Assembly (NCBI RefSeq): GCF_014084105.1
Contig: NZ_CP048289.1
Location: forward strand, 9,247,922 to 9,311,921
DNA length: 64,000 nt
Reading direction: 5' to 3'
Origin: Streptacidiphilus sp. P02-A3a
GTDB taxonomy: Bacteria > Actinomycetota > Actinomycetes > Streptomycetales > Streptomycetaceae
Part shown: in pieces, positions 9,366 through 18,506 of the stretch
Layout of the letters: each line of letters begins with the position of its first letter
Position numbering within the stretch: the stretch's first letter is position 1
Notes under the pieces: generated by a model
The model's input: the letters and a program-made list of their open reading frames with translations, nothing else
Database searches by the model: none
What the model was told of the DNA's origin: nothing
Made by a program: the position numbers and the translations under genes

Positions 9366-9848
9366 TCAGCTCGGTGGCAGAACCATCCCGTTCAAGTAGG
9401 CGTCGAGGCTCGCCCGGACGTTGTCCAGGTGCTCCCTGATGCCCTTGATCTTGTCCCGCAGTTGGGTGAAGTTCACGCTGGGGACTACTGCTTGTTCGCA
9501 GAGCTCCCGCCGCCTCACGACGCGCGTACGAATCTCTGCGTCCGTCAGTTGAGGGACGAGGACGGCATTGGTCCGCTGAAGGCGGTCGAGGATCGGCTGT
9601 GCTGCGTCCGCCCGCTCGCGATAGGAGAGAGGACTCTCGGTGGGGCTGTCGGTGTGCGGGAGCCGAGACAACTGGGCCTCGCAGAAGTGCAGGTCCTCCA
9701 GGATCTCGGCAGCGGCCCGCTGGCCCATCTCGACTCGGGCGGCCGAAGCGCCCTTGCGGAAGGACCACACAACCGATCCGGCAGCCCCCGCCGCGCCGAT
9801 CAATCCGCCGACAACTCCACCGAGGAACGCTCCGTAATCCCAGTCCAT
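9366..9848 (-). CDS. Hypothetical membrane-anchored protein
   Basis: Protein of 160 aa (GTG at 9863 is an alternative start). One N-terminal glycine/alanine-rich transmembrane helix (FLGGVVGGLIGAAGAAGSVV) is followed by a long helical cytoplasmic or extracytoplasmic region with leucine and arginine heptads. No domain recognised. It is a monocistronic cargo gene of the island. Confidence 0.7.
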   Translation of the reverse strand: MDWDYGAFLGGVVGGLIGAAGAAGSVVWSFRKGASAARVEMGQRAAAEILEDLHFCEAQLSRLPHTDSPTESPLSYRERADAAQPILDRLQRTNAVLVPQLTDAEIRTRVVRRRELCEQAVVPSVNFTQLRDKIKGIREHLDNVRASLDAYLNGMVLPPS

Positions 9849-9965
9849 TGCGACATCCTGCACCCGCGTCTTCTCTTACGTGACCAGAACCGGGTAGCCC
9901 GCCTCCATCCACGAACCTCGACGGACTCCTAGATCTGCCTCAATATGTGTTGCCGTTGATCAGTC

Positions 9966-10629
9966 TCACGACCATTGCGGACCGCAGAGCATGGCTCCTT
10001 GCTCGTCTTCGTCGTCGAAGTCGTAGGGCGGGATGATCCATCGCATCACCATCTCGCCCGTCTCGTCGGCTTCGAGCGTGACTGGATAGACCTGGCCCGC
10101 TTCTCGCTCACCGTGGTGTCTGATCGAGTGGTCGCCTTGGTCCCATTCAATGCCGAGCACCTGGCAGCCGCTGACATCGATCGCTCCGGCGCGGAGCGGG
10201 TGGTGCCACCCGGCCCGCCGGAAGCGGTGGTAGTCGGTGTGCTTGTCGATCGAGACCATGAGGCCCTTGCCGTGGAGGCGGTCGCACCAGGCGGTGAGTT
10301 CGGACGCGCGTGCGGCTGCCTCGGCCAGCGGAAGGTCGAGCCAGCCGTGCGGTCCGTCGACGCCGTACTGCGCGATACGTCCGCCACCGAACTGCGCATG
10401 TGCATCGTCCGCGTACCGGCCCCAGTAAGTGACGTCGGCGAGCCCGTCGGCCGGCTGGTCGTTCATTCCCGTCCACGCGTCCAGCCCCGAGGCGTCGCCG
10501 ATGACCATGCCGCACCGGTCGACGGGCAGGTCCCCAAGCCGGACCGACACCGATCGGTTCGTGGTTTCGGGCCATCTGAGTCCGAGGCTAATCTCCAAGG
10601 TCGCGATCGCCGGTTCCTCGTCGAACGGG
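9966..10629 (-). pseudogene. 3' part of a gene split by the Tn554-like composite
   Basis: C-terminal 220 residues (PFDEEPAIATLEISLGLRW ... MLCGPQWS) of a protein whose first 77 residues are at 28104-28336, 17.5 kb away on the same strand. Joining ...RASTSLS to PFDEEPAIATLE restores an uninterrupted 298-aa frame if one C at the junction is counted once. The remaining piece has a chance ATG formed by the element's terminal bases (10638-10640). The intact protein is a hypothetical cytoplasmic protein, not recognised by name. Confidence 0.8.
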
Positions 10630-10781
10630 GTGTGCGACATCCCGTGAGTTCATCTGATGCCGGGAGGGCGCCCAGCCTGCTGGCCAGGGCGTTCTGGTGC
10701 CCTTTCGATCCGAGCACCCCAGTGAAGGAACTTCAGGATTCATGAAGTAGTCTCAGTCTTCACGATGGTTCCACTTTCCTC

Positions 10782-11879
10782 GTGAAGCTGAGGAGGCTCG
10801 GGTTGGCGCTGGCCGCTGTACGGGATCTGCGCGAGCTCCGGGCGCCGGCCTCGGCTGAAGAGCTGGAGGCGTTCGAGACCGACGTGCTCGCCGGCTTCGT
10901 GCTGGCGCGGGCATCGGCGGGGCTGGCGGACGGCACCATCCGCGGCGACGTCGGCAACCTGGAACAGATCCGGACGTGGTTCGGCCGTCCGCTGTGGGAC
11001 ATGGAGCCCCCGGACGCCGACGCGTACTTCGGGCGGGTGCTCCGCGGTTCGCCCAGCGGCACCCGGCTCGCCCGGTCCCAGGCGCTGACCACGTACTTCG
11101 CGTTCCTGGAACTGCGGCACAAGATCGAGATCCACCAACTGACCGGCCGGGTGGTGGACTGCCCGATCGACGAGATGAACCGCCCGCGCGGCAGCAAGGA
11201 CGCCCAGCTGCGGATCCCGCCGACCTCACCCGAGGTGGACAGGCTCTTCAGCGGCTGGGCCGGCGACCTGGCGGTCTGCCGCAAGTTCGGCCCGACCGCC
11301 CGCAACTACACCGCTGCCCGGCTCATGGCGGGGGTGGGCCTGCGGGTGAACGAGGCGTGCCGACTGGACCTCGCGGATATCAAGTGGGACCTGGGCCGGT
11401 TCGGCAAGCTCCACGTCCGCTACGGCAAGGGCGCCCGGGGCTCGGGGCCGCGCGAGCGGATGGTGCCGCTGATCAACGACGTCGGGCGGACCCTGCGCTG
11501 GTTCATCGAGGACGTGTGGGGGCAGTTCGACGACGACCACACCCGGCCCGGCGCCCCACTGTTCCCCTCGGAGCGCAAGAACGCCGACGGCTCGGCCCGC
11601 CGGGTGGGCGACGACGCCCTGCGAACGGGCCTGGCCGGGGCGGCGGAGGTCCATCTCCCAGGCTGGGCAGAGAAGTTGACTCCACATGTGCTGCGGCACT
11701 TCTGCGCGTCCGAGCTCTACCTGAACGGCATGGACCTCATCGCAATTCAGGAGGTTCTAGGACATTCTTGGATCGCGACGACAATGCGATACGTCCACGT
11801 GCACCGCACGCGGGTCGAGGATGCCTGGGTCGCCGGGCAGGAACGCGCCGCACAGCGGCTGGGAGGACTGATCCGATGA
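10782..11879 (+). CDS. Tyrosine recombinase, Tn554 TnpA-like (copy 1)
   Basis: Protein of 365 aa, close to the 361 aa of Tn554 TnpA. N-terminal SAM-like core-binding domain (about residues 20-120), then the catalytic domain with Arg188 (GVGLRVNEACRL), His302 and Arg305 (PHVLRHFCAS), His328 (LGHSWIATT) and the nucleophile Tyr337 (MRYVHV). All catalytic residues are present. Its TGA overlaps the ATG of the next gene (ATGA), so translation is coupled. GTG 10782 has no obvious ribosome-binding site. In Tn554 the TnpA/TnpB pair catalyses directional, site-preferring integration without target duplication. Confidence 0.92.
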   Translation: MKLRRLGLALAAVRDLRELRAPASAEELEAFETDVLAGFVLARASAGLADGTIRGDVGNLEQIRTWFGRPLWDMEPPDADAYFGRVLRGSPSGTRLARSQALTTYFAFLELRHKIEIHQLTGRVVDCPIDEMNRPRGSKDAQLRIPPTSPEVDRLFSGWAGDLAVCRKFGPTARNYTAARLMAGVGLRVNEACRLDLADIKWDLGRFGKLHVRYGKGARGSGPRERMVPLINDVGRTLRWFIEDVWGQFDDDHTRPGAPLFPSERKNADGSARRVGDDALRTGLAGAAEVHLPGWAEKLTPHVLRHFCASELYLNGMDLIAIQEVLGHSWIATTMRYVHVHRTRVEDAWVAGQERAAQRLGGLIR

Positions 11880-12196
11880 GGTGGAACCTGCGACTGACGG
11901 CCGCGAGCAAGGGCGTCTGGAAGGCATCCGACCTGCAGCGGAGTCTGGCCGAGCACGGCCTGGTGATCTCCGCCGGCAAAATGTCCGGGCTGTGGTCCGG
12001 ACAGCCGGTCTCCCTCAAGCTCGACGACCTGGACGTCATCTGCGTCGTGCTGGGCTGCGACATCGGGGACCTGCTGATCCCCCAGCCAGAGACGGTCACC
12101 CGCCCCGGCCAGGACACCGTCCAACAGGCCGCGGTCGGCTCCTCGTCCACGGTCGTGCCCAAGCGCCGCGACGGCCGCTCGCTGCCGCCGGCCTGA
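11876..12196 (+). CDS. XRE/Cro-type HTH protein (copy 1)
   Basis: Protein of 106 aa. A Cro/C1-type helix-turn-helix fills residues 1-70 (MRWNLRLTAASKGVWKASDL, MSGLWSGQPVSLKLDDLDVI, LGCDIGDLLI), followed by a short basic tail. The start codon overlaps the stop of the upstream recombinase gene. No such gene exists in classic Tn554; it is probably a regulator of the recombinase operon or an accessory DNA-binding subunit. Confidence 0.85.
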   Translation: MRWNLRLTAASKGVWKASDLQRSLAEHGLVISAGKMSGLWSGQPVSLKLDDLDVICVVLGCDIGDLLIPQPETVTRPGQDTVQQAAVGSSSTVVPKRRDGRSLPPA

Positions 12197-12210
12197 CAGA
12201 AGGTCCGCAA

Positions 12211-13782
12211 GTGGGACACATACGCGCCGACAAGCCGGCTGCCTCGTGCGCAGGGTGTCTGTCGTGGGGACAACTGCCGGGAAGGTTCTGCCGCGGCTGC
12301 TACACCTACGGCCAGACCCACGCCGTGGGGACGTGCGCCGGCTGCCGCCGAGAGGTCGCGATCCCCGAGGCGCACGGCTACTGCCGCCTCTGCCGAGCCC
12401 AGGCCACCTGGGCGGGCAAGGCCGCGGGCACTACCGGCAGAGACCGCGTGCTGCTGCCGTTCCTGCGGCAGGTCACCCACCAGCAGCTCTTCTTCGCGAA
12501 CCTGCAGCGGCCCCGCAACGGCGGACCTCCCGTCGGCAAGGCTGGCCGCCGTGCCCTGCGAGTCAAGCCCCTGCCCACCGCCCCGCCGCCCGCGACGCAC
12601 TGGCACCAGCCCGAACTGTCCACTGCCGCAAGGGACTTCGGTCGGTTCGACCGCAGGCACGCAGACCTCGACAATCCCCGCCTGGTCCGGGCCCGCAAGG
12701 AGGCCCTCGCACTGGGCGAAACCCGGGGCTGGACCCGCTGGATCACCAGTGACGTCGACCGCGCCCTGGTCATCGTGCTGTCCGGCCATTCCGAGGGCGA
12801 GGTGATCCGGTACTCCGAGCTCTTCCCGCCGCTTCGCAGCCGCGGACTGTCCGTCGTCCACACCGCCGAGGTCCTGGGCCGGCTCGGCCTGTTCATCGAC
12901 GACCGCACTCCCTCGGTCGACCGCTGGCTCGCGCGCAAACTCCACGGCGTCGCCCCGGGAATCCGCCGCACCGCCGAGGACTGGGCCCGCACCCTGCTCG
13001 ACGGCGGTCCACGTTCGCAACCACGCGCGCCGGGCACCGCCCGCGGCTACCTCAACGAGGTCCGCCCGGCACTTCTGGACTGGTCAAACCGCTACGACCA
13101 CCTGCGGGAAGTCACCCGCCAGGACATCCTCGACGTCCGCGACGCGGTCACCGGCAAACAGCGCGAGAGCCGCATCGTCGCACTGCGGTCGCTGTTCCGG
13201 CATGCGAAGAAGACCGGCCAGGTCTTCAAGAACCCGACCGTCCGCATCCCCATCGCCAGGCACGCCGGACCCGTCCTCCAGCCCCTGGAACAGGCCGACA
13301 TCGACGAGGCGGTCACCGCCTCCACCCGCCCGCACACGCGCCTCATCATCGCCCTGGCCGCCGTCCACGCCGCTCGACCGGGCATGATTCGCGCCCTGCG
13401 ACTCGACGACGTCGACCTCGGCAACCGCCTGATCACGATCGCCGACCACATCCGCCCGCTGGACGACCTCACCCACCACACCCTCATGCAATGGCTGGAC
13501 TACCGGCGCACCCGCTGGCCGAACACCGCTAACCCCCACCTGCTGATCACCCAGAAGTCCGCCGTCGGGCACGGACCCGTCGGCAAGCTCTGGGTCACCC
13601 AAGCCACCCGCAACCTCCCCGCGAACCTGGAACGCCTCCGCGTCGACCGCCAGCTCGAAGAAGCCCTCACCCACGGCCCCGACCCACTCCACCTCGCCCT
13701 GGTCTTCGGCATCGACGAGAAGACCGCCATCCGCTACGCGGCCTCCGCCCGACAGCTCCTAGATCCCGATATCGCACCCTAA
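12211..13782 (+). CDS. Zinc-ribbon tyrosine recombinase, Tn554 TnpB-like (copy 1)
   Basis: Protein of 523 aa from GTG 12211 (AGAAGG seven bases upstream), 14 bp after the HTH gene. The first 70 residues have several CxxC pairs (CAGCLSWG, CRGCYTYG, CAGCRRE, CRLCRAQ), a zinc-binding region. The C-terminal catalytic half carries the active-site arginine in ARPGMIRALRLDDVDL, a DPLHLALVFG segment and Tyr in TAIRYAASARQLL. Together with the TnpA-like partner this matches the two-recombinase system of Tn554 (TnpB, 630 aa). Confidence 0.88.
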   Translation: MGHIRADKPAASCAGCLSWGQLPGRFCRGCYTYGQTHAVGTCAGCRREVAIPEAHGYCRLCRAQATWAGKAAGTTGRDRVLLPFLRQVTHQQLFFANLQRPRNGGPPVGKAGRRALRVKPLPTAPPPATHWHQPELSTAARDFGRFDRRHADLDNPRLVRARKEALALGETRGWTRWITSDVDRALVIVLSGHSEGEVIRYSELFPPLRSRGLSVVHTAEVLGRLGLFIDDRTPSVDRWLARKLHGVAPGIRRTAEDWARTLLDGGPRSQPRAPGTARGYLNEVRPALLDWSNRYDHLREVTRQDILDVRDAVTGKQRESRIVALRSLFRHAKKTGQVFKNPTVRIPIARHAGPVLQPLEQADIDEAVTASTRPHTRLIIALAAVHAARPGMIRALRLDDVDLGNRLITIADHIRPLDDLTHHTLMQWLDYRRTRWPNTANPHLLITQKSAVGHGPVGKLWVTQATRNLPANLERLRVDRQLEEALTHGPDPLHLALVFGIDEKTAIRYAASARQLLDPDIAP

Positions 13783-13826
13783 GAATCTATAGACACTTAG
13801 CATGATGATCTATTAATGTATCGACT

Positions 13827-14192
13827 ATGAATTCACTAAGCGAAGACCTGAAGCGAGTCGCCGCTGAACTGCGGGAAGCCCACGATGAACAGGCCCGACT
13901 CACGGCGCACATCGCAGGCCTGCTGGCCAAGCAGGAGTCGCTGCAGCGGGCGGCCTTCACCGCGACCGCGCCAGCGGACGCGACTGACCTGGGTCCGATG
14001 ACGAAGGCCCAGGCAATCGTGGCGATTCTTAAAGGCGCCCCTAGCTCCATGACCCTCCAGGACATCGCGACAGCCCTGACCGATGCGGGAAAATATGCCA
14101 AGGCCAGCGGCGTCTCGGTCTATATGGACGGACTACTGAAGGACGGCCTGGCGATCCGAGTAGCCCGTGGCCACTACGTCGCCGCACGGTGA
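13827..14192 (+). CDS. TnpC-like small protein (copy 1)
   Basis: Protein of 121 aa (Tn554 TnpC is 125 aa). N-terminal coiled coil (SLSEDLKRVAAELREAHDEQ...), a linker, then a winged-helix-like domain (MTKAQAIVAILKGAP, SMTLQDIATALTDAG, VARGHYVAAR). An AT-rich stretch at 13783-13826 likely holds its promoter. In Tn554 TnpC biases the orientation and efficiency of transposition; the same role is inferred here. Confidence 0.8.
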   Translation: MNSLSEDLKRVAAELREAHDEQARLTAHIAGLLAKQESLQRAAFTATAPADATDLGPMTKAQAIVAILKGAPSSMTLQDIATALTDAGKYAKASGVSVYMDGLLKDGLAIRVARGHYVAAR

Positions 14193-14515
14193 CCGCTCCG
14201 TCGAAGTGAGCCCACAGCGCGGATGCCCCCAAATGCGGTCGGCGCACCACAGGCTCCCATCGCCGGTTCACTACGAACCCGCTGACCGACAGCTGAGAAG
14301 CACGGCGACGGACCCTCGGGTTCCCACTGAGCGACCCTCAGTATCTCTGAACTCACGGGCCTCCCGGCCCTTTCCTCCCGAAGCTACGGCGAAGTGACAA
14401 GTAGCTCTCTGTAGCGGATCTGGGGTGTGCTTGTCAGGGCTTCTGATCTTCTGGGCTCATCGCGGGCCGTGCTCGGCGAGGTTGGTCCGGTCATGACGAC
14501 CGGAAGGAGCGCGGG
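14193..14515. other. Inner end of Tn554-like unit and Tn3-type end
   Basis: 14193-14413 is the non-coding inner end of the Tn554-like unit. From 14421 the sequence GGGGTGTGCTTGTCAGGGC fits the G-rich start of a Tn3-family terminal repeat about 95 bp before the transposase start. I did not find the matching right-hand repeat, so the Tn3 element may have lost its other end. Confidence 0.45.
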
Positions 14516-17500
14516 GTGCGGCAGGAGTGGGAGCCGGAGGACCTGATCGAGGTCTGGACGCTGCTGGAGGAGGACCAGGAGCGGCTGCGGAACAAGTCGG
14601 GGGCGAACCGGTTGGGGTTCGCGCTGTTGCTGAAGTTCTTCGAGGTGGAGGCCCGGTTCCCGGAGGACGCCGGGGAGAGATCCCGGTGCCAGCGGTGTCG
14701 TACGTCGCTCAGCAGGTGAAGGTGGCGGCAGAGGAGTGGGCCGCGTACGACTGGGCGGGCGGGCGATCAAGCGGCATCGGATGGAGATCCGGGGCGCGTT
14801 CGGCTTCCGTGAGTGCACGGAGGAGGACCAGGGCCAGCTCGCCGAGTGGTTGGCGGTGGAGCTGTGCGGGGTGGAGCTGTCCAGGGAGCGGCTGGCGGAG
14901 GCGGTGGTGGCCCGCTGCCGCAAGGACCGGCTGGAGCCGCCGGCCCCAGGACAGATCGCCCGGCTGGTGGGCAGGGCTGTCAGCACCTTCGAGGAACGGT
15001 TCTGCGCGACCACGGTGGGCCGGCTGTCGGCGGCGACCCGGTCGCGGCTGGACGACCTGATCGCCGAGGACGCCAGCGCGGACGAGGAGAGCGCGGGTGG
15101 CGGGGGCACGTTCTTCACGGAGCTGAAGGCGGACCCGGGCGCGCTGGGCCTGGACAGTCTGCTGGCGGAGGTGAACAAGCTCCAGCGGGTGCGTGCGCTG
15201 GAGCTGGCTCCGGAGCTGTTCGGGGATGTGTCGGAGAAGCTGGTGGCGGCCTGGCGGGCGCGGGCGTCGAAGGAGTACCCCTCGGACCTGCGGGCGGCGC
15301 CGCCGCCGGTGCGGTACACGCTGCTGGCCGCGCTGTGCCACGTGCGGGAGACAGAGATCACCGACTCGCTGGTGGAGCTGTTCATCCAGCTCGTGCAGAA
15401 GATCAACACACGGGCGGAGAAGAAGGTCGAGGGCGAGTTGAACAAGGAACTCAAGCGGGTCCGCGGCAAGGAGGGCATCCTGCTACGGCTGGCGGAGGCG
15501 GCGGTCGCGGAGCCGGGCGGCACGGTCCGCAAGGTGATCTATCCGGTGGCCGGGGAGTCCACGCTGAAGGCGCTGGCGGCGGAGGCCGCGGCGAACGAGG
15601 CCCGCTACCGGGCCCGGGTGCGTACGGTGCTGCGCTCGTCGTACTCGAACCACTGGCGGCGGATGCTCTCGCCGCTGCTGAACGCGCTGGAGCTGAAGTG
15701 CAACAACACCGCCTACCGGCCGGTGATGGACGCCATCGACCTGCTCAAGCGGTACCTGGACCAGCCCATCGCGAAGGAGGGGGCGTTCTTCGACGAGGCG
15801 GAGAAGATCCCGCTGGCCGGGGTGGTGCGCGAGGAGTGGCGCAAGGCAGTCGTGGATGAGCGCGGCCGGGTCGAGCGCATTCCGTACGAGCTGTGCGTGC
15901 TCGTGGCGCTGCGGGAGGCGCTGCGGCGGCGGGAGATCTGGGTGCCGGGCGCGAACCGGTGGCAGAACCCGGAGGACGATCTGCCACCGGACTTCGAGGA
16001 CAACCGCGATGTGCGCTACGACGCGATCCGTCAGCCGCAGGACCCGGAGAAGTTCATCGAGGCCCTGGAGAAGAGGCTGCGCGAGGCCCTGACCCTCTTC
16101 GACACCGCGCTGGAACTGGGCACCACGGGCGGGGTGGACATCGTCAGGAAGCACGGCGAGCCGTGGATCAAGGTCTCGCCGCTGGGCAAGCAGGAGGAGC
16201 CGGAGAACCTCGTCGCCCTGAAGGCGGAGATCGAACGCCGCTGGGGCACCATCGACCTGATCGACATCCTCAAGGAGGCCGAGTTCGCCACCGGCTTCAC
16301 CGGCGAGTTCACCTCGGTCGCCACCAGGGAGGCGGTCCCGAAGGCGGTGCTGCGGCGCCGGCTGCTGCTGGTGCTGTTCGCGCTGGGGACAAACATGGGC
16401 ATCAAACGGGTCGCAGTCACCGGCAAACACGGCGAGAGCGAGGCCGTCCTGCGCCGAGTACGGCACCTGTTCGTCAACCGGACCAACCTGCGCGCGGCGC
16501 TGGTGCGGCTGGTCAACGCCACCTTCGCCGCCCGCGATGCCGCGTGGTGGGGCGAGGGCACCGCCTGCGCGAGCGACTCCAAGAAGTTCGGCTCCTGGAG
16601 CTCGAACTTCATGACCGAGTGGCACCAGCGGTACCGCGGCCCCGGCGTGATGATCTACTGGCACGTCGAGAAGAAGTCGCTATGCGTCTACAGCCAGCTC
16701 AAATCGTGCTCGGCCTCCGAGGTAGCCTCGATGATCGAGGGCGTCCTGCGGCACTGCACGGACGTGGAGATCGACCGGCAGTACACCGACACGCACGGCG
16801 CCTCCATCGTCGGGTTCGCCTTCGCTCACATGCTCGGCTTCAACCTGCTCCCCAGGCTGAAGAACGTCGGCTCGGCGCGGCTGTACCGGCCGGCGGCCGG
16901 GGAGGACGAGAAGTGGCCGCACCTGGCGCCGGTGCTGTCGACCAAGACGATCGACTGGGACCTGATCCGCCAGCAGTACGACCAGATCGTGAAGTACACC
17001 ACCGCCCTGCGCTTGGGCACGGCCGAGGCTGAGCAGGTCCTGCGTCGCTTCACCCGCGGTGGGCCCAAGCACCCCACTTATCGCGCGATTGAGGAACTCG
17101 GGCGGGCAGTGCGTACGGCGTTCATCTGCTACTACCTCGCCGACGCCGACCTGCGGCGCGAGATCAACGACGGGCTCCAGGTCGTGGAGAACTGGAACTC
17201 CGCCAACCACGACCTGTTCTACGGCAAGGACGGCGACCTGACCGGCTCCGACAAGGAGTCCCAGGAGGTGTCCATGCTCGCTCTGCACCTGCTCCAGTCC
17301 GCTCTGGTGCACGTCAACACCCTGCTCCTCCAGGACATCCTGAGCGAGGAGAAGTGGCAGAAGCGGCTCACCGACGCCGACCGGCGGGCCCTGTCCCCAC
17401 TGTTCTGGACCCACGTGAACCCCTACGGTCGGTTCGAGCTGGACATGAACTCGCACCTCGCCCTCGCCGCCGCGGCGTCCATAATGCCCGGCCCCCGCAC

Positions 17501-17561
17501 CGTGCCCGAGGCGGAAGCCGCCCGATGGGCGGCGGACGGTGGGTCCGGGTCGGCATCCTGA
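14516..17561 (+). pseudogene. tnpA: Tn3-family transposase TnpA, two frameshifts
   Basis: Length equals a full Tn3 transposase (about 1,015 aa), but the N-terminal fifth is in three frames. MRQEWEPEDLIEVWTLLEED starts at GTG 14516. A 2-nt AG repeat near 14676 shifts to the frame encoding VPAVSYVAQQVKVAAEEW. A 1-nt loss in the GGGCGGGC run near 14757 shifts to RAIKRHRMEIRGAFGF, which then runs open for 930 codons to 17561. The DDE core is intact: Asp in ASDSKKFGSW (16575), Asp in YTDTHGAS (16788) and Glu in GSDKESQEVSMLALHL. Either decayed or carrying two sequencing errors. Confidence 0.85.
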
Positions 17562-17669
17562 AGACCCGCCAGCCCGGCGTCGCTCCCGCTCGGCTGGATC
17601 GTTGAGCGGGTGTGGCGCCGGGCCGGGTAGGGGCCCGAATCCACCGCGCTCGTGGTCGGCTCGATTCGG

Positions 17670-18506
17670 CTACGCGTCGCGCCTGTGCAGCAGCAGGCTG
17701 CCGACCAGCAGCGCGGCCGCGGCCCACGTGGCGAGCACGCCCAGGCCGGCCCATGGGCCGATGGGCAGCTCGTGCAGATGGACGGTGGCTTGGACCGCGA
17801 GTCCGGCGGTCATGGGCGAGATCTGCTGGAGGTGCCGCTGCCACTCCGGGTCGTTGACCACCTGGGTGACGACCGGGAAGAGATAGAGCAGCCCGAGCAC
17901 GATCCCGATGGCGGTCGCCGCCTCCCGTACCGCCGTCGCCACGCCGAGACCGATCAGGGCGATCAGGACGAGGTAGAGGACCGAACCCACGGCCGCGCGC
18001 AGGGTCGGGCCGTCGGCCAGGGACAGCGGGGCATAGCCGTGAGCCTCGGTGAATCCGTTGCCGGGCAGGATGTAGCGGCCGGCAAGGAGTGAGGCGAGGA
18101 CGGCAGCCGTCCCGGAGATCAGGACGACCGTGGTGAGGACCGTCGCCTTGGCGGTGAGGACGGTGAGCCGGTTCGGCACCGCCGTGAGTGTGGTGCGGAT
18201 CATTCCGGTGCCGTACTCGCCGCTGACGGCCAGCACCGCGAGGACGGCGATGACCGCCTGCCCGACGGTGACGCCGGTCAGGGCGAGCTTGACGGCGTCC
18301 TGGCCGCACCCCGTATCCGGGCACTTCACGGCCTTGGCGGTGCCGCAGCCGAGGGCCACGGTCAGCGCGACGGCGAGCAGGAGCAACCTGCCCATGTCCC
18401 CTGTGGTGCGCAGCTTCGTCCACTCCGCGCGCAGGGCGCGGCCGAAGTCCCCTCGCCACGCGCCGTCCGCCGTGCTCGTGAGTCGTGCACTTCTCAGGAG
18501 ACTCAT
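17670..18506 (-). CDS. ABC-2 type transporter permease
   Basis: Protein of 278 aa with about six hydrophobic helices. The N-terminus ALRAEWTKLRTTGDMGRLL and the GEYGTGMIRTTLTAVPNRLTV loop are typical of ABC-2 permeases of Streptomyces drug or peptide exporters. Starts at ATG 18506, overlapping the stop of the upstream permease by 4 nt (ATGA). It is the last gene of a three-gene ABC operon read leftward. Substrate unknown; the linked two-component system suggests response to a cell-envelope compound. Confidence 0.88.
   Translation of the reverse strand: MSLLRSARLTSTADGAWRGDFGRALRAEWTKLRTTGDMGRLLLLAVALTVALGCGTAKAVKCPDTGCGQDAVKLALTGVTVGQAVIAVLAVLAVSGEYGTGMIRTTLTAVPNRLTVLTAKATVLTTVVLISGTAAVLASLLAGRYILPGNGFTEAHGYAPLSLADGPTLRAAVGSVLYLVLIALIGLGVATAVREAATAIGIVLGLLYLFPVVTQVVNDPEWQRHLQQISPMTAGLAVQATVHLHELPIGPWAGLGVLATWAAAALLVGSLLLHRRDA

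Larger units (their letters stand above)
10631..14413 (+). repeat. Tn554-like unit, copy 1
   Basis: Mirror image of 24321-28103 about one axis: position x pairs with 38734 minus x. All four encoded proteins are identical residue for residue in both copies. Homology stops at 10630/28104 and 14414/24320. CCCGTGAGTTCA (12 bp) occurs near both ends of the unit in inverted orientation (10641-10652 and 14348-14359). Gene order: tyrosine recombinase, small HTH protein, zinc-ribbon recombinase, small coiled-coil protein. Confidence 0.95.

Noticed and set aside
17562..17669. Right-hand terminal repeat of the Tn3 element
   Set aside because: No sequence here matches the complement of GGGGTGTGCTTGTC.
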